Of a DNA stretch of 32,410 nt, positions 7,710 to 15,344 are shown piece by piece. This stretch comes from Acidobacteria bacterium UBA2994. Its GTDB lineage: Bacteria; Acidobacteriota; Vicinamibacteria; Vicinamibacterales; UBA8438. The stretch is from contig DEAA01000017.1 of NCBI GenBank assembly GCA_002346545.1, positions 19,518 to 51,927 of the forward strand, written 5' to 3'. The translations under genes were made by a program, and so were the position numbers. A model generated the notes under the pieces. The model was not told where the DNA came from. It saw only the letters and a program-made list of their open reading frames with translations, and did not search any database. Each line of letters opens with the position of its first letter. Positions within the stretch are counted from its first letter, which is position 1.

Positions 7710-9060
7710 GAGGCCCCGCTCCCGCCCGGCTAGCCAGCACGCTCTCCGCGAGCTGGTCAAGACCCGCACTCCGCGTGACCTGATACACCGCCGGGGATTC
7801 GAGGCGACGCACCGCACTCGGGAGTTCCGCCACCGCCGTCCGGCATCGACTTCGGGCCTCCAGCGTCGATACCGGAGCGACGGTCCGCTCACCTCCGCGC
7901 ATGACCTGTCTCAACAACGGTTCAAACCCCATCGGACCTGGTTCGTCACACAGTCCGACCGTGTCGCCGACCGCCCGACCGCCGTCGCGCCGGCGCCAGA
8001 CCTGTTTCCTGCCAGGCGCCGTTCGCTTGCCCGTGCTCAGCTTCATCAGCGGAGTCAGCACTCCACCCTGCTCGACCTCCACGATCTTGTAGACACCACT
8101 CAAGAACGGGGCATCGGACGACGTGCTAAGCGCCGTCCCAACACCAAACCCGTCGATCGGTGCCCCCGAGGACGCCAGCGCCGCAACCCGGAACTCGTCG
8201 AGATCCCCACTGACGATGATCCGCGTCTCGGTCAATCCTCCAGCATCCAACCGGGCACGCACCGCCCGGCTGAGCCCTTCGAGATCACCGCTATCGAGAC
8301 GGACCGCTGCCGGCGCCAGTCCCGCCTCGGTGATCGCGTTGGTCGCCACGATCGGATCGTAGGTGTCGATCAGTAGAACCGCCTGATCGCCAAAAAGTTC
8401 AACATACCGACGGTACGCCGTGATCTCATTGTTCGACGCCATCACCCAGGAATGCGCCATCGTCCCCGCGACCGGGACCCGATAGCGGAAACCGGCCGCG
8501 GCGCTCGACGTCGCGTCACATCCCCCCAGCACCGCCGCGCGTGCCGCCGCCACGGCGGCCTCGACCCCGTGTGCTCGACGTCCTCCGAACTCGGTTACCG
8601 CACGGCCGGCCGCGGCCTCGACCACGCGTGCTGCCCGGCTAGCCACTGACGTCTGGAACAATACCGTCGACAGCAGCGCTGTCTCGACCAGCTGGGCTTC
8701 GGCCAGCGCCCCCCTCACCAGGAGCAGCGGTTCTCCAGCGAAGACCGGCGTCCCCTCCGGCATGGCCCAGACGTCACCACTGAATCTCAGCCCTGGCAGA
8801 TACTCGTCGAAGAACGACGCTGGAGCTCCGGACAGCGCTGGCACTGACCGCAAGAACTCGATCTCTTCCGGGGCGCATTGCCACGAGGAGAGGAACTCGA
8901 GCACTGGCTCCAAACCCGCGGCAACAAGATAGCCACGTGTCGCCGGAAGCTCCCGCACAAAGAGCTCGAACGACCCGTGGGCCTTGCCAGCACTCGCGTA
9001 GTAGCCCGCGGCCATCGCGAATTCGTAGAGGTCGGTCGAAAGCGCTCCGGCGGGGGCCAT
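7699..9060 (-). CDS. pncB: Nicotinate phosphoribosyltransferase
   Basis: A 453-residue type II phosphoribosyltransferase converting nicotinate and PRPP to nicotinate mononucleotide, with ATP coupling, in NAD salvage. The N-terminus LSTDLYEFAMAAGYY is typical. EFGGRRAHG (157-165) and GTMAHSWVM (199-207) are diagnostic, with His203 aligned to the autophosphorylated histidine. LIDTYDP and VRLDSGDL follow, then DGFGVGTALSTS. The ATG at 9060 has no clear Shine-Dalgarno sequence. Upstream neighbour pncA is divergent 51 bases away and makes its substrate; pgl overlaps its 3' end, placing NAD salvage at the head of a pentose-phosphate/glycolysis transcript. Confidence 0.94.
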   Translation of the reverse strand: MAPAGALSTDLYEFAMAAGYYASAGKAHGSFELFVRELPATRGYLVAAGLEPVLEFLSSWQCAPEEIEFLRSVPALSGAPASFFDEYLPGLRFSGDVWAMPEGTPVFAGEPLLLVRGALAEAQLVETALLSTVLFQTSVASRAARVVEAAAGRAVTEFGGRRAHGVEAAVAAARAAVLGGCDATSSAAAGFRYRVPVAGTMAHSWVMASNNEITAYRRYVELFGDQAVLLIDTYDPIVATNAITEAGLAPAAVRLDSGDLEGLSRAVRARLDAGGLTETRIIVSGDLDEFRVAALASSGAPIDGFGVGTALSTSSDAPFLSGVYKIVEVEQGGVLTPLMKLSTGKRTAPGRKQVWRRRDGGRAVGDTVGLCDEPGPMGFEPLLRQVMRGGERTVAPVSTLEARSRCRTAVAELPSAVRRLESPAVYQVTRSAGLDQLAESVLASRAGAGPHGE

Positions 9061-9077
9061 GGACAGTCGGCTGAGGG

Positions 9078-9110
9078 TTAGTGTTGTTGGCGCGGTGGTA
9101 ATGTATCACC
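9078..9110 (+). promoter_or_regulatory. Possible shared pncA/pncB promoter
   Basis: The 51-base pncB-pncA spacer has TAATGT at 9099-9104, seven bases before the pncA ATG, with a weak TTAGTG (9078-9083) 15 bases upstream. Read on the other strand, the overlapping hexamer TACATT (9100-9105) could serve pncB. GGTG (9094-9097) and CACC (9107-9110) flank it symmetrically. No Shine-Dalgarno precedes pncA, so a leaderless message is possible. Weak matches only. Confidence 0.25.
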
Positions 9111-9111
9111 G

Positions 9112-9723
9112 ATGCCCACGACGGCCGGCCCAGGTGTCCAAGACCCAACCGCACTTCTATTAATCGACCTGCAGCGAGACTTCTGCCCTGGAGGAGCGCT
9201 CGCCGTGCGCGGCGGCGATTTCGTCATTCCCGTCGTGAACCGGCTGTTACTCACCTCCCCCGCCGACTGCCCCCTCTACGCCACGCGCGACTGGCACCCG
9301 CCCAGTTCCACCCATTTCAAGCCCCATGGCGACTGGCCCCCTCATTGCGTCGCCGAGTCCGACGGCGCCCGCTTCCACCCCAAGCTTGCCCTGCCCCCCA
9401 ATGCGCAGATCGTGAGCAAGGGAGTCGAGCCGGAAAGCGATGGATACTCGGCATTCGACGGAGCGCTCGAGAATGGCACCTCACTGGAAGAGGAACTACG
9501 TGGCAGGGGAGTGACTCACGTAGTCGTCGCTGGGCTCGCGACGGACTACTGCGTGCGCCACTCGGTGCTAGACGGGCTCGGATGCGGGTGGGCGGTGACG
9601 GTGGTCACCGACGCGATCGCGCCTGTCGACCTACGGGTTGGTGATGGAGAGCGGGCACTACAAGAAATGAAAGCGGCCGGAGCTACGCTCCGGCCGTCTC
9701 ATAACCTCTTCTCGCGGAGCTGA
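9112..9723 (+). CDS. pncA: Nicotinamidase
   Basis: A 203-residue isochorismatase-fold amidohydrolase that converts nicotinamide to nicotinate, the PncB substrate. The catalytic triad is visible as Asp19 (LLLIDLQRDFCPGG), Lys103 (VSKGVEPESDGYS) and Cys147 (GLATDYCVRH). The metal site is Asp60, His62 and His68 (TRDWHPPSSTHF) plus His78 (WPPHC). It starts at ATG 9112 without an obvious ribosome site. The last 17 codons contain a strong hairpin (9674-9696) that probably works as a terminator for the convergent cytochrome operon. Confidence 0.94.
   Translation: MPTTAGPGVQDPTALLLIDLQRDFCPGGALAVRGGDFVIPVVNRLLLTSPADCPLYATRDWHPPSSTHFKPHGDWPPHCVAESDGARFHPKLALPPNAQIVSKGVEPESDGYSAFDGALENGTSLEEELRGRGVTHVVVAGLATDYCVRHSVLDGLGCGWAVTVVTDAIAPVDLRVGDGERALQEMKAAGATLRPSHNLFSRS
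9674..9696. terminator. Intragenic hairpin terminator at the 3' end of pncA
   Basis: CGGCCGGAGC (9674-9683) and GCTCCGGCCG (9687-9696) form a perfect 10-bp stem with a TAC loop, inside pncA codons. On the minus strand the stem is followed by CTTTCATTTCTTG, a U-rich tract typical of an intrinsic terminator, 50 bases after the stop of the cytochrome operon. On the plus strand it is followed by TCTCATAACCTCTTCTC, which is weaker. Best read as the end of the 9746-16352 operon, possibly two-way. Confidence 0.65.
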
Positions 9724-9745
9724 CCCGCGACGCCCCACCGAAGCC

Positions 9746-12589
9746 CTAGTTTCCGGACATCGGGCTCGGCCCGCCGCGGAACGTCAACAGGTAGTCTCGA
9801 ATCGACTCAATCTGAGCTACTCCGTCCTGCTCGAACTGCGGATAGAACGACCCGGGATACTCGGTCCAGAACGTCGGCATACGCGTGCCCGGCTGAATCC
9901 CCAGGGGGTTCACCAACCAGTCGACGATCCAGTCCGGTTGCAGGCGCTCTCGCGCCATCCGCAGGTCTGGCGCGAGATTGGACAGCTCCTGGTCTTCAGG
10001 AATGGTGTCGAGCACGTGGCACTGCTGGCAACGCAATAGATCGAAGAGTTCCTCACCCGTCTGGATGGTCTCGTTCGAGGGCACCTCCTCGTGAGTGCGG
10101 AACTCACCAATAGAGCCAGACACGGCAGCGAAGTAGTCGATCACCCCGTTCCAGTGCTGATCGTCGAGACCGAAGGTTGGCATCCGCACCTCCAGCCACG
10201 GGCGAATAGTGATCGGCCCTCGGAAGAATGCGTACATCCAGTCCGGCTTGACCTTCGCTCCCTGTGGGGTAAGCATCGGCGGCGCCAGCGAGGGCTCCTC
10301 AACCAACGCGACGTAGTCACCACCGTCGGCCTCAATCTCGTGGCATGCCACACAATTTCGACGTCGGACCAGGTTGCGCCCCTCGACGAGCGCATCCTCC
10401 TGCGCACCTCGAGGTCGCTGCGCCTCCTTCGGCTGCACGTCCCGCTGGAAGCTCAGGACAGCGGTCGTCAGCAAACGCGCTTCGTCCGCCGAGAACCCGA
10501 AGTTCGGCATCCGTAACTTTTCGAGCGGCTGCAGGATCCGGTTCGTGTCATAGATCCGCGGATCGACTAGCTTCTGGTTGATCCAGTCGCGTTTGGTGTG
10601 AGGAATATCGTGCACGAACGCAAAGTCGAACTGCGGAAGCAGCTTGCTACCTTCCTCGGTCAGCTCAACGCCGATAGGCTGGACATCCTCGAAGCCAGTG
10701 ATCTGGTGGCAGCTGTAGCAGCCGTAACGCCCGATGGCCCGACGTCCGAGATCGTGCTGCTTCTCTTGAGCGCTCATCCCAGCAATAGTGCTCTGGGCCT
10801 CCTCGAACGGCACGATGGCACGCATGTAGTCAAGAAGCACCGCATCAACATCTGCCTGCTGGTACGTGGCGGTGGCCGGCGTCCCGGCCCTCCCGGTCAA
10901 CCCCTCCAGGTACGTGGCCACGTCTGCCACTTCGGCATCAGTGAGCCGCATATCCGGCATGTAAGTTTCGCTGCTGTAGTGCTTCGGATCGCGGACCCAG
11001 TCGAAGATCCACTCGTACGTGGTCTTGCTTCCCAGGGCCTGGAGCGGCTGTCCGAACGTCCGTCGCGGTCCGGCGGCCTCACGGCCTTCGTCGCCCGTGA
11101 TGTGACAAGCCAGGCAGCCGACCGATTCAACAATCTGCTGACCGTTCGCCGCGTCGCCACGCGGCGGCGCAGACACCGCAAAGTCGTGGTCCTCGGAGTT
11201 GGCAAACAGATACGCCACAACCGCGTCGATCTCGACTTCATTGCGCACCGGGAAACCCTCGTCCTCGGCACTGTTGTTCGAGTTGTACCAGACCTTCGGC
11301 ATCCAGGTGCTCGGCTTGACAGCACGTGGATCACGGATCCAGTTAGCCACCCAATCTTCATCGAGCTTGGACGCTACCCTCGTCAGATCCGGGCCCGGCT
11401 TCCTAAGATCGGCAAAACCAGCAGTGTTGTGGCAGGCATAGCAGCCGGCTCGCTCGTACATCCCGTAGGCCACGTTGAGCTTCTCGGCACCCGGCACAAA
11501 CACCTCGCCCTGGTGGCACTTGCGGCACGACGCCTCAGCCATACCATTGGGCAGCATCGGCAGATCCCAGTAGTGCTGCTCTTCCCAGTCGTACTTCTCT
11601 TCCCACTCGGCCATCTGCTCGTCCGATGATGGCGAGTGAGCCGCTTGGACGAAGTTAATCGTCTGCCCCATCCCCTCGTGGCACACGGTGCACCCGGTAG
11701 ACTCGAGGGAATGGGGTGACGCACTCCCGACATACAGGTCAAGGTTGGGGTGGGTACGGAACGGCTGCGGGTAGTCCTCGTAGCCTTCCCGATCGATCGC
11801 CAGATGGCAGGTCTGACACCGATCCATCTTCGCCACGCGGGTGAAGTTCACGTCGTCGACAACGTTCGGCGTGATGGTCTGTCGCACCGTCAGGGACGGG
11901 GCCATAAAGTCGAGCAACGGAGCATTCAGTAAATAGTCGTTGATCAGGCTCGGCTCGAGATCGTCGACCAGCCCCTGTAACCGTTCCGTTTCTCCGACCA
12001 GGCCGCCTAGCTCCGCGGTAAGGTTATCTACCTGCGCGGTAATCGCCCCGATCTGGTTCCGGATCTCGCCGCGTTCGGCTTCGAGACGCTCCACCTCGAG
12101 GCCTTCCGCGACCCAGCGCTCATAGAGGGCGGTGACGTCCTCCTCGCCCGCAACCTCGTGGTCCTCGCCAGCGCCATGCGCTTCTTCTCGCTCCACCTCA
12201 AACGCGTACCGATCAACGTCGTATTCAGCCTTGGTAAAATTGAAGGCCTGGGTCGCGATAAAGAGTTGTCGCTCGACTTCCGCTAGCTGCCCCTCCAGGT
12301 CGTCGACCTGCGCCTGACTCGCACCCACCTGCTGCGCCGCCGCGTCCCGTTGGGCCGTGACCTCGGCTACCTGCGCCTGATTGACGTTGGCCTGCTCCGC
12401 CACCAGGCTCGCGCGCGTCACCTCCATCTCAAGGGAACTGAACTGGCGCTGGTAGTTCTTCCACTCCCGGTCGTAGTCGTCCCACACCATCCAGACTGTC
12501 GAAAAGAGCACAAACAAACTGGACGCGGCGAAAACCACGTTCAGGAAATCGATGTTGTAGGCGTGTCCGACTGCCCGCTTATCTGCCAT
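9746..12589 (-). CDS. Membrane-anchored coiled-coil octaheme cytochrome c of the bc-type complex
   Basis: A 947-residue protein. Residues about 13-36 form one transmembrane anchor; about 48-115 and 155-212 are coiled coil. Eight CXXCH sites follow at 258, 300, 355, 383, 492, 624, 746 and 854. The last five each belong to a class I cytochrome c-like unit ending in a likely axial-Met motif (WMP 429, YMP 543, RMP 693, RMP 802, RMP 903), usually after a D/E-W...DP segment. The first three form a His-rich N-terminal triheme region with no such Met. It is the last gene of the Rieske/cytochrome b operon, 58 bases after subunit IV, so it is probably the electron-accepting subunit in place of cytochrome c1 or f, facing the periplasm. 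I know no named family for the whole architecture. Confidence 0.88.
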   Translation of the reverse strand: MADKRAVGHAYNIDFLNVVFAASSLFVLFSTVWMVWDDYDREWKNYQRQFSSLEMEVTRASLVAEQANVNQAQVAEVTAQRDAAAQQVGASQAQVDDLEGQLAEVERQLFIATQAFNFTKAEYDVDRYAFEVEREEAHGAGEDHEVAGEEDVTALYERWVAEGLEVERLEAERGEIRNQIGAITAQVDNLTAELGGLVGETERLQGLVDDLEPSLINDYLLNAPLLDFMAPSLTVRQTITPNVVDDVNFTRVAKMDRCQTCHLAIDREGYEDYPQPFRTHPNLDLYVGSASPHSLESTGCTVCHEGMGQTINFVQAAHSPSSDEQMAEWEEKYDWEEQHYWDLPMLPNGMAEASCRKCHQGEVFVPGAEKLNVAYGMYERAGCYACHNTAGFADLRKPGPDLTRVASKLDEDWVANWIRDPRAVKPSTWMPKVWYNSNNSAEDEGFPVRNEVEIDAVVAYLFANSEDHDFAVSAPPRGDAANGQQIVESVGCLACHITGDEGREAAGPRRTFGQPLQALGSKTTYEWIFDWVRDPKHYSSETYMPDMRLTDAEVADVATYLEGLTGRAGTPATATYQQADVDAVLLDYMRAIVPFEEAQSTIAGMSAQEKQHDLGRRAIGRYGCYSCHQITGFEDVQPIGVELTEEGSKLLPQFDFAFVHDIPHTKRDWINQKLVDPRIYDTNRILQPLEKLRMPNFGFSADEARLLTTAVLSFQRDVQPKEAQRPRGAQEDALVEGRNLVRRRNCVACHEIEADGGDYVALVEEPSLAPPMLTPQGAKVKPDWMYAFFRGPITIRPWLEVRMPTFGLDDQHWNGVIDYFAAVSGSIGEFRTHEEVPSNETIQTGEELFDLLRCQQCHVLDTIPEDQELSNLAPDLRMARERLQPDWIVDWLVNPLGIQPGTRMPTFWTEYPGSFYPQFEQDGVAQIESIRDYLLTFRGGPSPMSGN

Positions 12590-12647
12590 GGCGCAACATC
12601 TCGCCGTCCGAAGACGGCCTCAAAAGCAACGATCGTGAACTCAGCAT

Positions 12648-13724
12648 CTAGATATTGAAGAAATACTCCGGAATCGACACGACGTACTTCAGATTAAACA
12701 GCCACCGGAGCAGCATCTTGACCGGCAACGAAAGCATCGCGAGAAACAGCGTGACAGTCACATAGAACCGCGTCGGACCCAGCTTCTCGTAGTAGCGGCT
12801 AAGGCCCTTCTTGGCCAGGGCGACGGGCAGCACAAACACGTACACGAGCGTGAGTAGGATGCCGAAACTTTCTCGAACCAAGGGATTCTCAGGTAGGGCC
12901 ATCCCAAGCCCACGTACCCAGATATAGTCCGAGAGCTGGACGCTGGTCAGCGCCTCGAGCTTGTGTACATCCCAGTATTCGAATGGGCCGAAGAAATTCC
13001 AGTTCGGCCCCCGAAGGAAGGTACCCAGCACGATCAGCGAGTTCCAGAGAATGATGAAGCCGAACAGGAAGATGACGATCTCGGCCTTCCGCTCGACGAA
13101 CGTGTAGTATCCGTTTCCCTTTGGGTTCTTGTCGACGTAAGGAATCGCCATCAGGCCCACGATGATCAGTGACGGCAGGACCACCCCGGCCAGCCACGGA
13201 TCGTAGTAGACCAGCATCTCCTGTAAACCGAGGAAATACCACGGTGCCTTGGAGGGGTTCGGCGTGTTGGCGTTGTTGGCCGGCTGCTCAATCGGGGCCT
13301 CGAGGCCGATCGACCACACGATCAGAATGACCATGCAGACGACCATCGCGATGAGTTCCGTATAAACCAGGTCGGGCCAGGTCCAGACGCGATCCTCTTC
13401 CTCTTTCTCGATGGGTTCCTTCCCAGCGGCGATCCGCTGGTCGTTGCGCACCCCTTCGCGTACCGAGTACCAGGTAAAGAACACCAGCAGGAAGATCAAC
13501 GCCACAATAGGTACGTTGTCTGGCTTGGTGATGATTTTGTTGAAGTTCTCGTCAGTCAGCCCAAACGCGAAGAAGATGGCCAGAAAGACCATCATCCCCC
13601 AACCCCAGCTGTTGCTAGCCCACGCCTCGCGCTTCCAGACGATCAGGACCAGTGCGACCACTGAGATCGTAAAGAACAGCCGCGGATCGGCAAAGAGGTC
13701 AATGAAGCCTTTTATCGCGTCCAT
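12648..13724 (-). CDS. Cytochrome b C-terminal subunit (subunit IV-like), enlarged
   Basis: A 358-residue membrane protein. The central part (about 117-200) is subunit IV-like: WPDLVYTELIAMVV, then KAPWYFLGLQEML (159-171), then DPWLAGVVLP and PYVDKNPKG. KAPWYF occupies the PEWY Qo-site position, with Ala at the glutamate position, a variation found in other bacterial menaquinol-type enzymes. Classical subunit IV has about 160 residues; this one has about 115 extra residues with three helices (14-30, 43-57, 71-87) before the core, and about 150 with three or four helices after it (216-235, 286-303, 320-340). It contains no heme c motif. It lies between cytochrome b6 and the octaheme gene. The ATG at 13724 is preceded only by a weak GGA. 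Confidence 0.85.
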   Translation of the reverse strand: MDAIKGFIDLFADPRLFFTISVVALVLIVWKREAWASNSWGWGMMVFLAIFFAFGLTDENFNKIITKPDNVPIVALIFLLVFFTWYSVREGVRNDQRIAAGKEPIEKEEEDRVWTWPDLVYTELIAMVVCMVILIVWSIGLEAPIEQPANNANTPNPSKAPWYFLGLQEMLVYYDPWLAGVVLPSLIIVGLMAIPYVDKNPKGNGYYTFVERKAEIVIFLFGFIILWNSLIVLGTFLRGPNWNFFGPFEYWDVHKLEALTSVQLSDYIWVRGLGMALPENPLVRESFGILLTLVYVFVLPVALAKKGLSRYYEKLGPTRFYVTVTLFLAMLSLPVKMLLRWLFNLKYVVSIPEYFFNI

Positions 13725-13780
13725 GTCTCGTATCCGTCAGATTCCGTCTTCGCTGTCTGACTCTCGATTCCTGCCGGTCC

Positions 13781-14596
13781 CTAGAGCGGCCCCGAGATCC
13801 CGCCGTCCTTCCGCACGCGCCAGAAGTGCACGGCCATGAGAAAACCAATGACCAGCGGCAATGCCACGCAGTGGAGCACATAAAAGCGCAGCAACGCGCC
13901 CTCGCCTACCAGCGTGCCCCCGAGCAGAGCGAACCGGGCGTCATCGGCCGCGTGCACCAGTTGGACGTCACCCAGACGCATCAGCTGAAAACCTGGGCCT
14001 TCGTGTCCGAGGAACGGTGTCGCCCGGGCCATGTTCGAACCAACGGTAATCGCCCAGATGGCCAGCTGGTCCCATGGGAGCAGATAGCCGGTAAACGACA
14101 ACAGTAACGTCAACACCAGCATGATGACGCCGACGTTCCAGTTGAACTCCCGAGGTGGCTTATAGGAGCCCGTCATGAAGACCCGGAACATGTGGAGCCA
14201 CACGGTAATGACCATGGCGTGCGCACCCCAGCGGTGCATCTCGCGCATGATGCCCAGCGGCACGTGCTCGCGCAGCCCGACGATATCGGAGTACGCGTAC
14301 TCCAACGTCGGCCGGTAGTAGAACATCAACAGCAATCCGGTAAAGGTCAGCACCAGGAAGAGGAAGAAGCTGATGCCGCCCATGCACCACGTGTAGCGCA
14401 GACGCACACCCGACTTGCGGAGACGCACCGGGTGCATGTGCAGAAAGACGTTGGACAGCATGACCAGCACGCGATTCCGATCGTTAATCGGAGCCGTGTG
14501 CCGGAAGATCGACGTCCAGATCTGGGTCTCGGTGATCCAGTCCCACGCCCGCACGAGCGCCGGAGCCTTCGGTTCGATGGTCTTGGTGTCAGCCAT
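13781..14596 (-). CDS. qcrB: Cytochrome b6-type diheme cytochrome b
   Basis: A 271-residue N-terminal cytochrome b. Heme ligands are His121 and His135 ([16 protein letters not shown]) and His242 and His257. The 15-residue step between the last pair is the b6 spacing rather than the 14 of mitochondrial-type cytochrome b. [10 protein letters not shown] (170-179) is the conserved Qo-side helix start. [12 protein letters not shown] places Cys71 where cytochrome b6 Cys35 covalently holds the extra heme c_i, and FYYRP follows as in b6. The loop between His135 and His242 is about 20 residues longer than in plant b6. It is 14 bases downstream of the Rieske gene. The split b/subunit IV layout and b6 features point to a menaquinol:cytochrome c oxidoreductase. 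Confidence 0.93.
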   Translation of the reverse strand: MADTKTIEPKAPALVRAWDWITETQIWTSIFRHTAPINDRNRVLVMLSNVFLHMHPVRLRKSGVRLRYTWCMGGISFFLFLVLTFTGLLLMFYYRPTLEYAYSDIVGLREHVPLGIMREMHRWGAHAMVITVWLHMFRVFMTGSYKPPREFNWNVGVIMLVLTLLLSFTGYLLPWDQLAIWAITVGSNMARATPFLGHEGPGFQLMRLGDVQLVHAADDARFALLGGTLVGEGALLRFYVLHCVALPLVIGFLMAVHFWRVRKDGGISGPL

Positions 14597-14610
14597 GATC
14601 GCCTAACTAA

Positions 14611-15291
14611 CTAGATCTCCAGGAAAGACTCCTGGTCGGTCCACTGACCCAGTTCTTCCTGGAACTTCCGACTCTTGTCGATGAGAATCTGGCCGTCCTC
14701 TGCCCGCACGATCCGGGTGCGCTCGAGCGGCCTTGGCGCCGGTCCCTCGAAGTGAATACCGGTCGGGCGGAACCCACTCCCGTGACACGGGCACTTGAAC
14801 TTGTTCTCGGCCGACAGCCAGTTGGGCGTGCAGCCCAGGTGGGTGCAGATCGAGAAAAGCGCGTAGAACCCGGATGCTTCGTGGGTGTAGTCGTTCTCTG
14901 TCCTGACTATCCACACCCCCCTCGTGTCCTTGAACCGCTCGTCGACCCCGTTCCCGTAGTCCTCAGGGAACCCGATCGTGAACTGCTGCGGCGGTTCGTT
15001 GAGAACGTTCGGGAACATGAACCGACCGGTCGCGGCCAGGCACCCGGCGGACGCCGCGGTGAAGGCGCCCCAGGCGAGCCCCATCCAGCCACGTCGCCCC
15101 ATGAGCGGCGACATATCGGCCTCGGGCGCCTTCTTACCCGCCGAGCGCGCGGCCGGACTAGTCGTCCGCCCCTTGAGCTTGGCGTCGTTGGCGGCCGCCG
15201 CTGCCGCAGCGGCAGGTTTCGGCGCAGCCGGCTTCGCCTCGGCGGCGGGCGGGGTGTCTGCTGGCGGCGGAGTCTTAGGTTCGTCAGCCAT
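14611..15291 (-). CDS. qcrA: Rieske [2Fe-2S] subunit of the bc-type complex
   Basis: A 226-residue Rieske iron-sulfur protein. Cluster box I is CTHLGC (Cys149, His151; Cys154 for the disulfide) and box II is CPCHGSGF (Cys167, His170; Cys169 disulfide). A single hydrophobic segment (about 68-92) after MGRRGW is the membrane anchor and may be a Tat-type signal. The first 60 residues are an unusual Ala/Pro/Lys-rich tail predicted to be disordered on the cytoplasmic side. AGGA lies seven bases before the ATG. It carries electrons from quinol at the Qo site to the c-type subunit. Confidence 0.95.
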   Translation of the reverse strand: MADEPKTPPPADTPPAAEAKPAAPKPAAAAAAAANDAKLKGRTTSPAARSAGKKAPEADMSPLMGRRGWMGLAWGAFTAASAGCLAATGRFMFPNVLNEPPQQFTIGFPEDYGNGVDERFKDTRGVWIVRTENDYTHEASGFYALFSICTHLGCTPNWLSAENKFKCPCHGSGFRPTGIHFEGPAPRPLERTRIVRAEDGQILIDKSRKFQEELGQWTDQESFLEI

Positions 15292-15344
15292 GCTCGTGTC
15301 CTATCTCGTACCCTCGTCGCAGGTCGCTCACCTGCCTCACAACT

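Noticed and set aside
10598..11629. 343-residue plus-strand open frame
   Set aside because: It lies wholly antisense to the octaheme cytochrome gene, whose heme motifs fix the coding frame; the predicted protein has no recognisable fold or start context.
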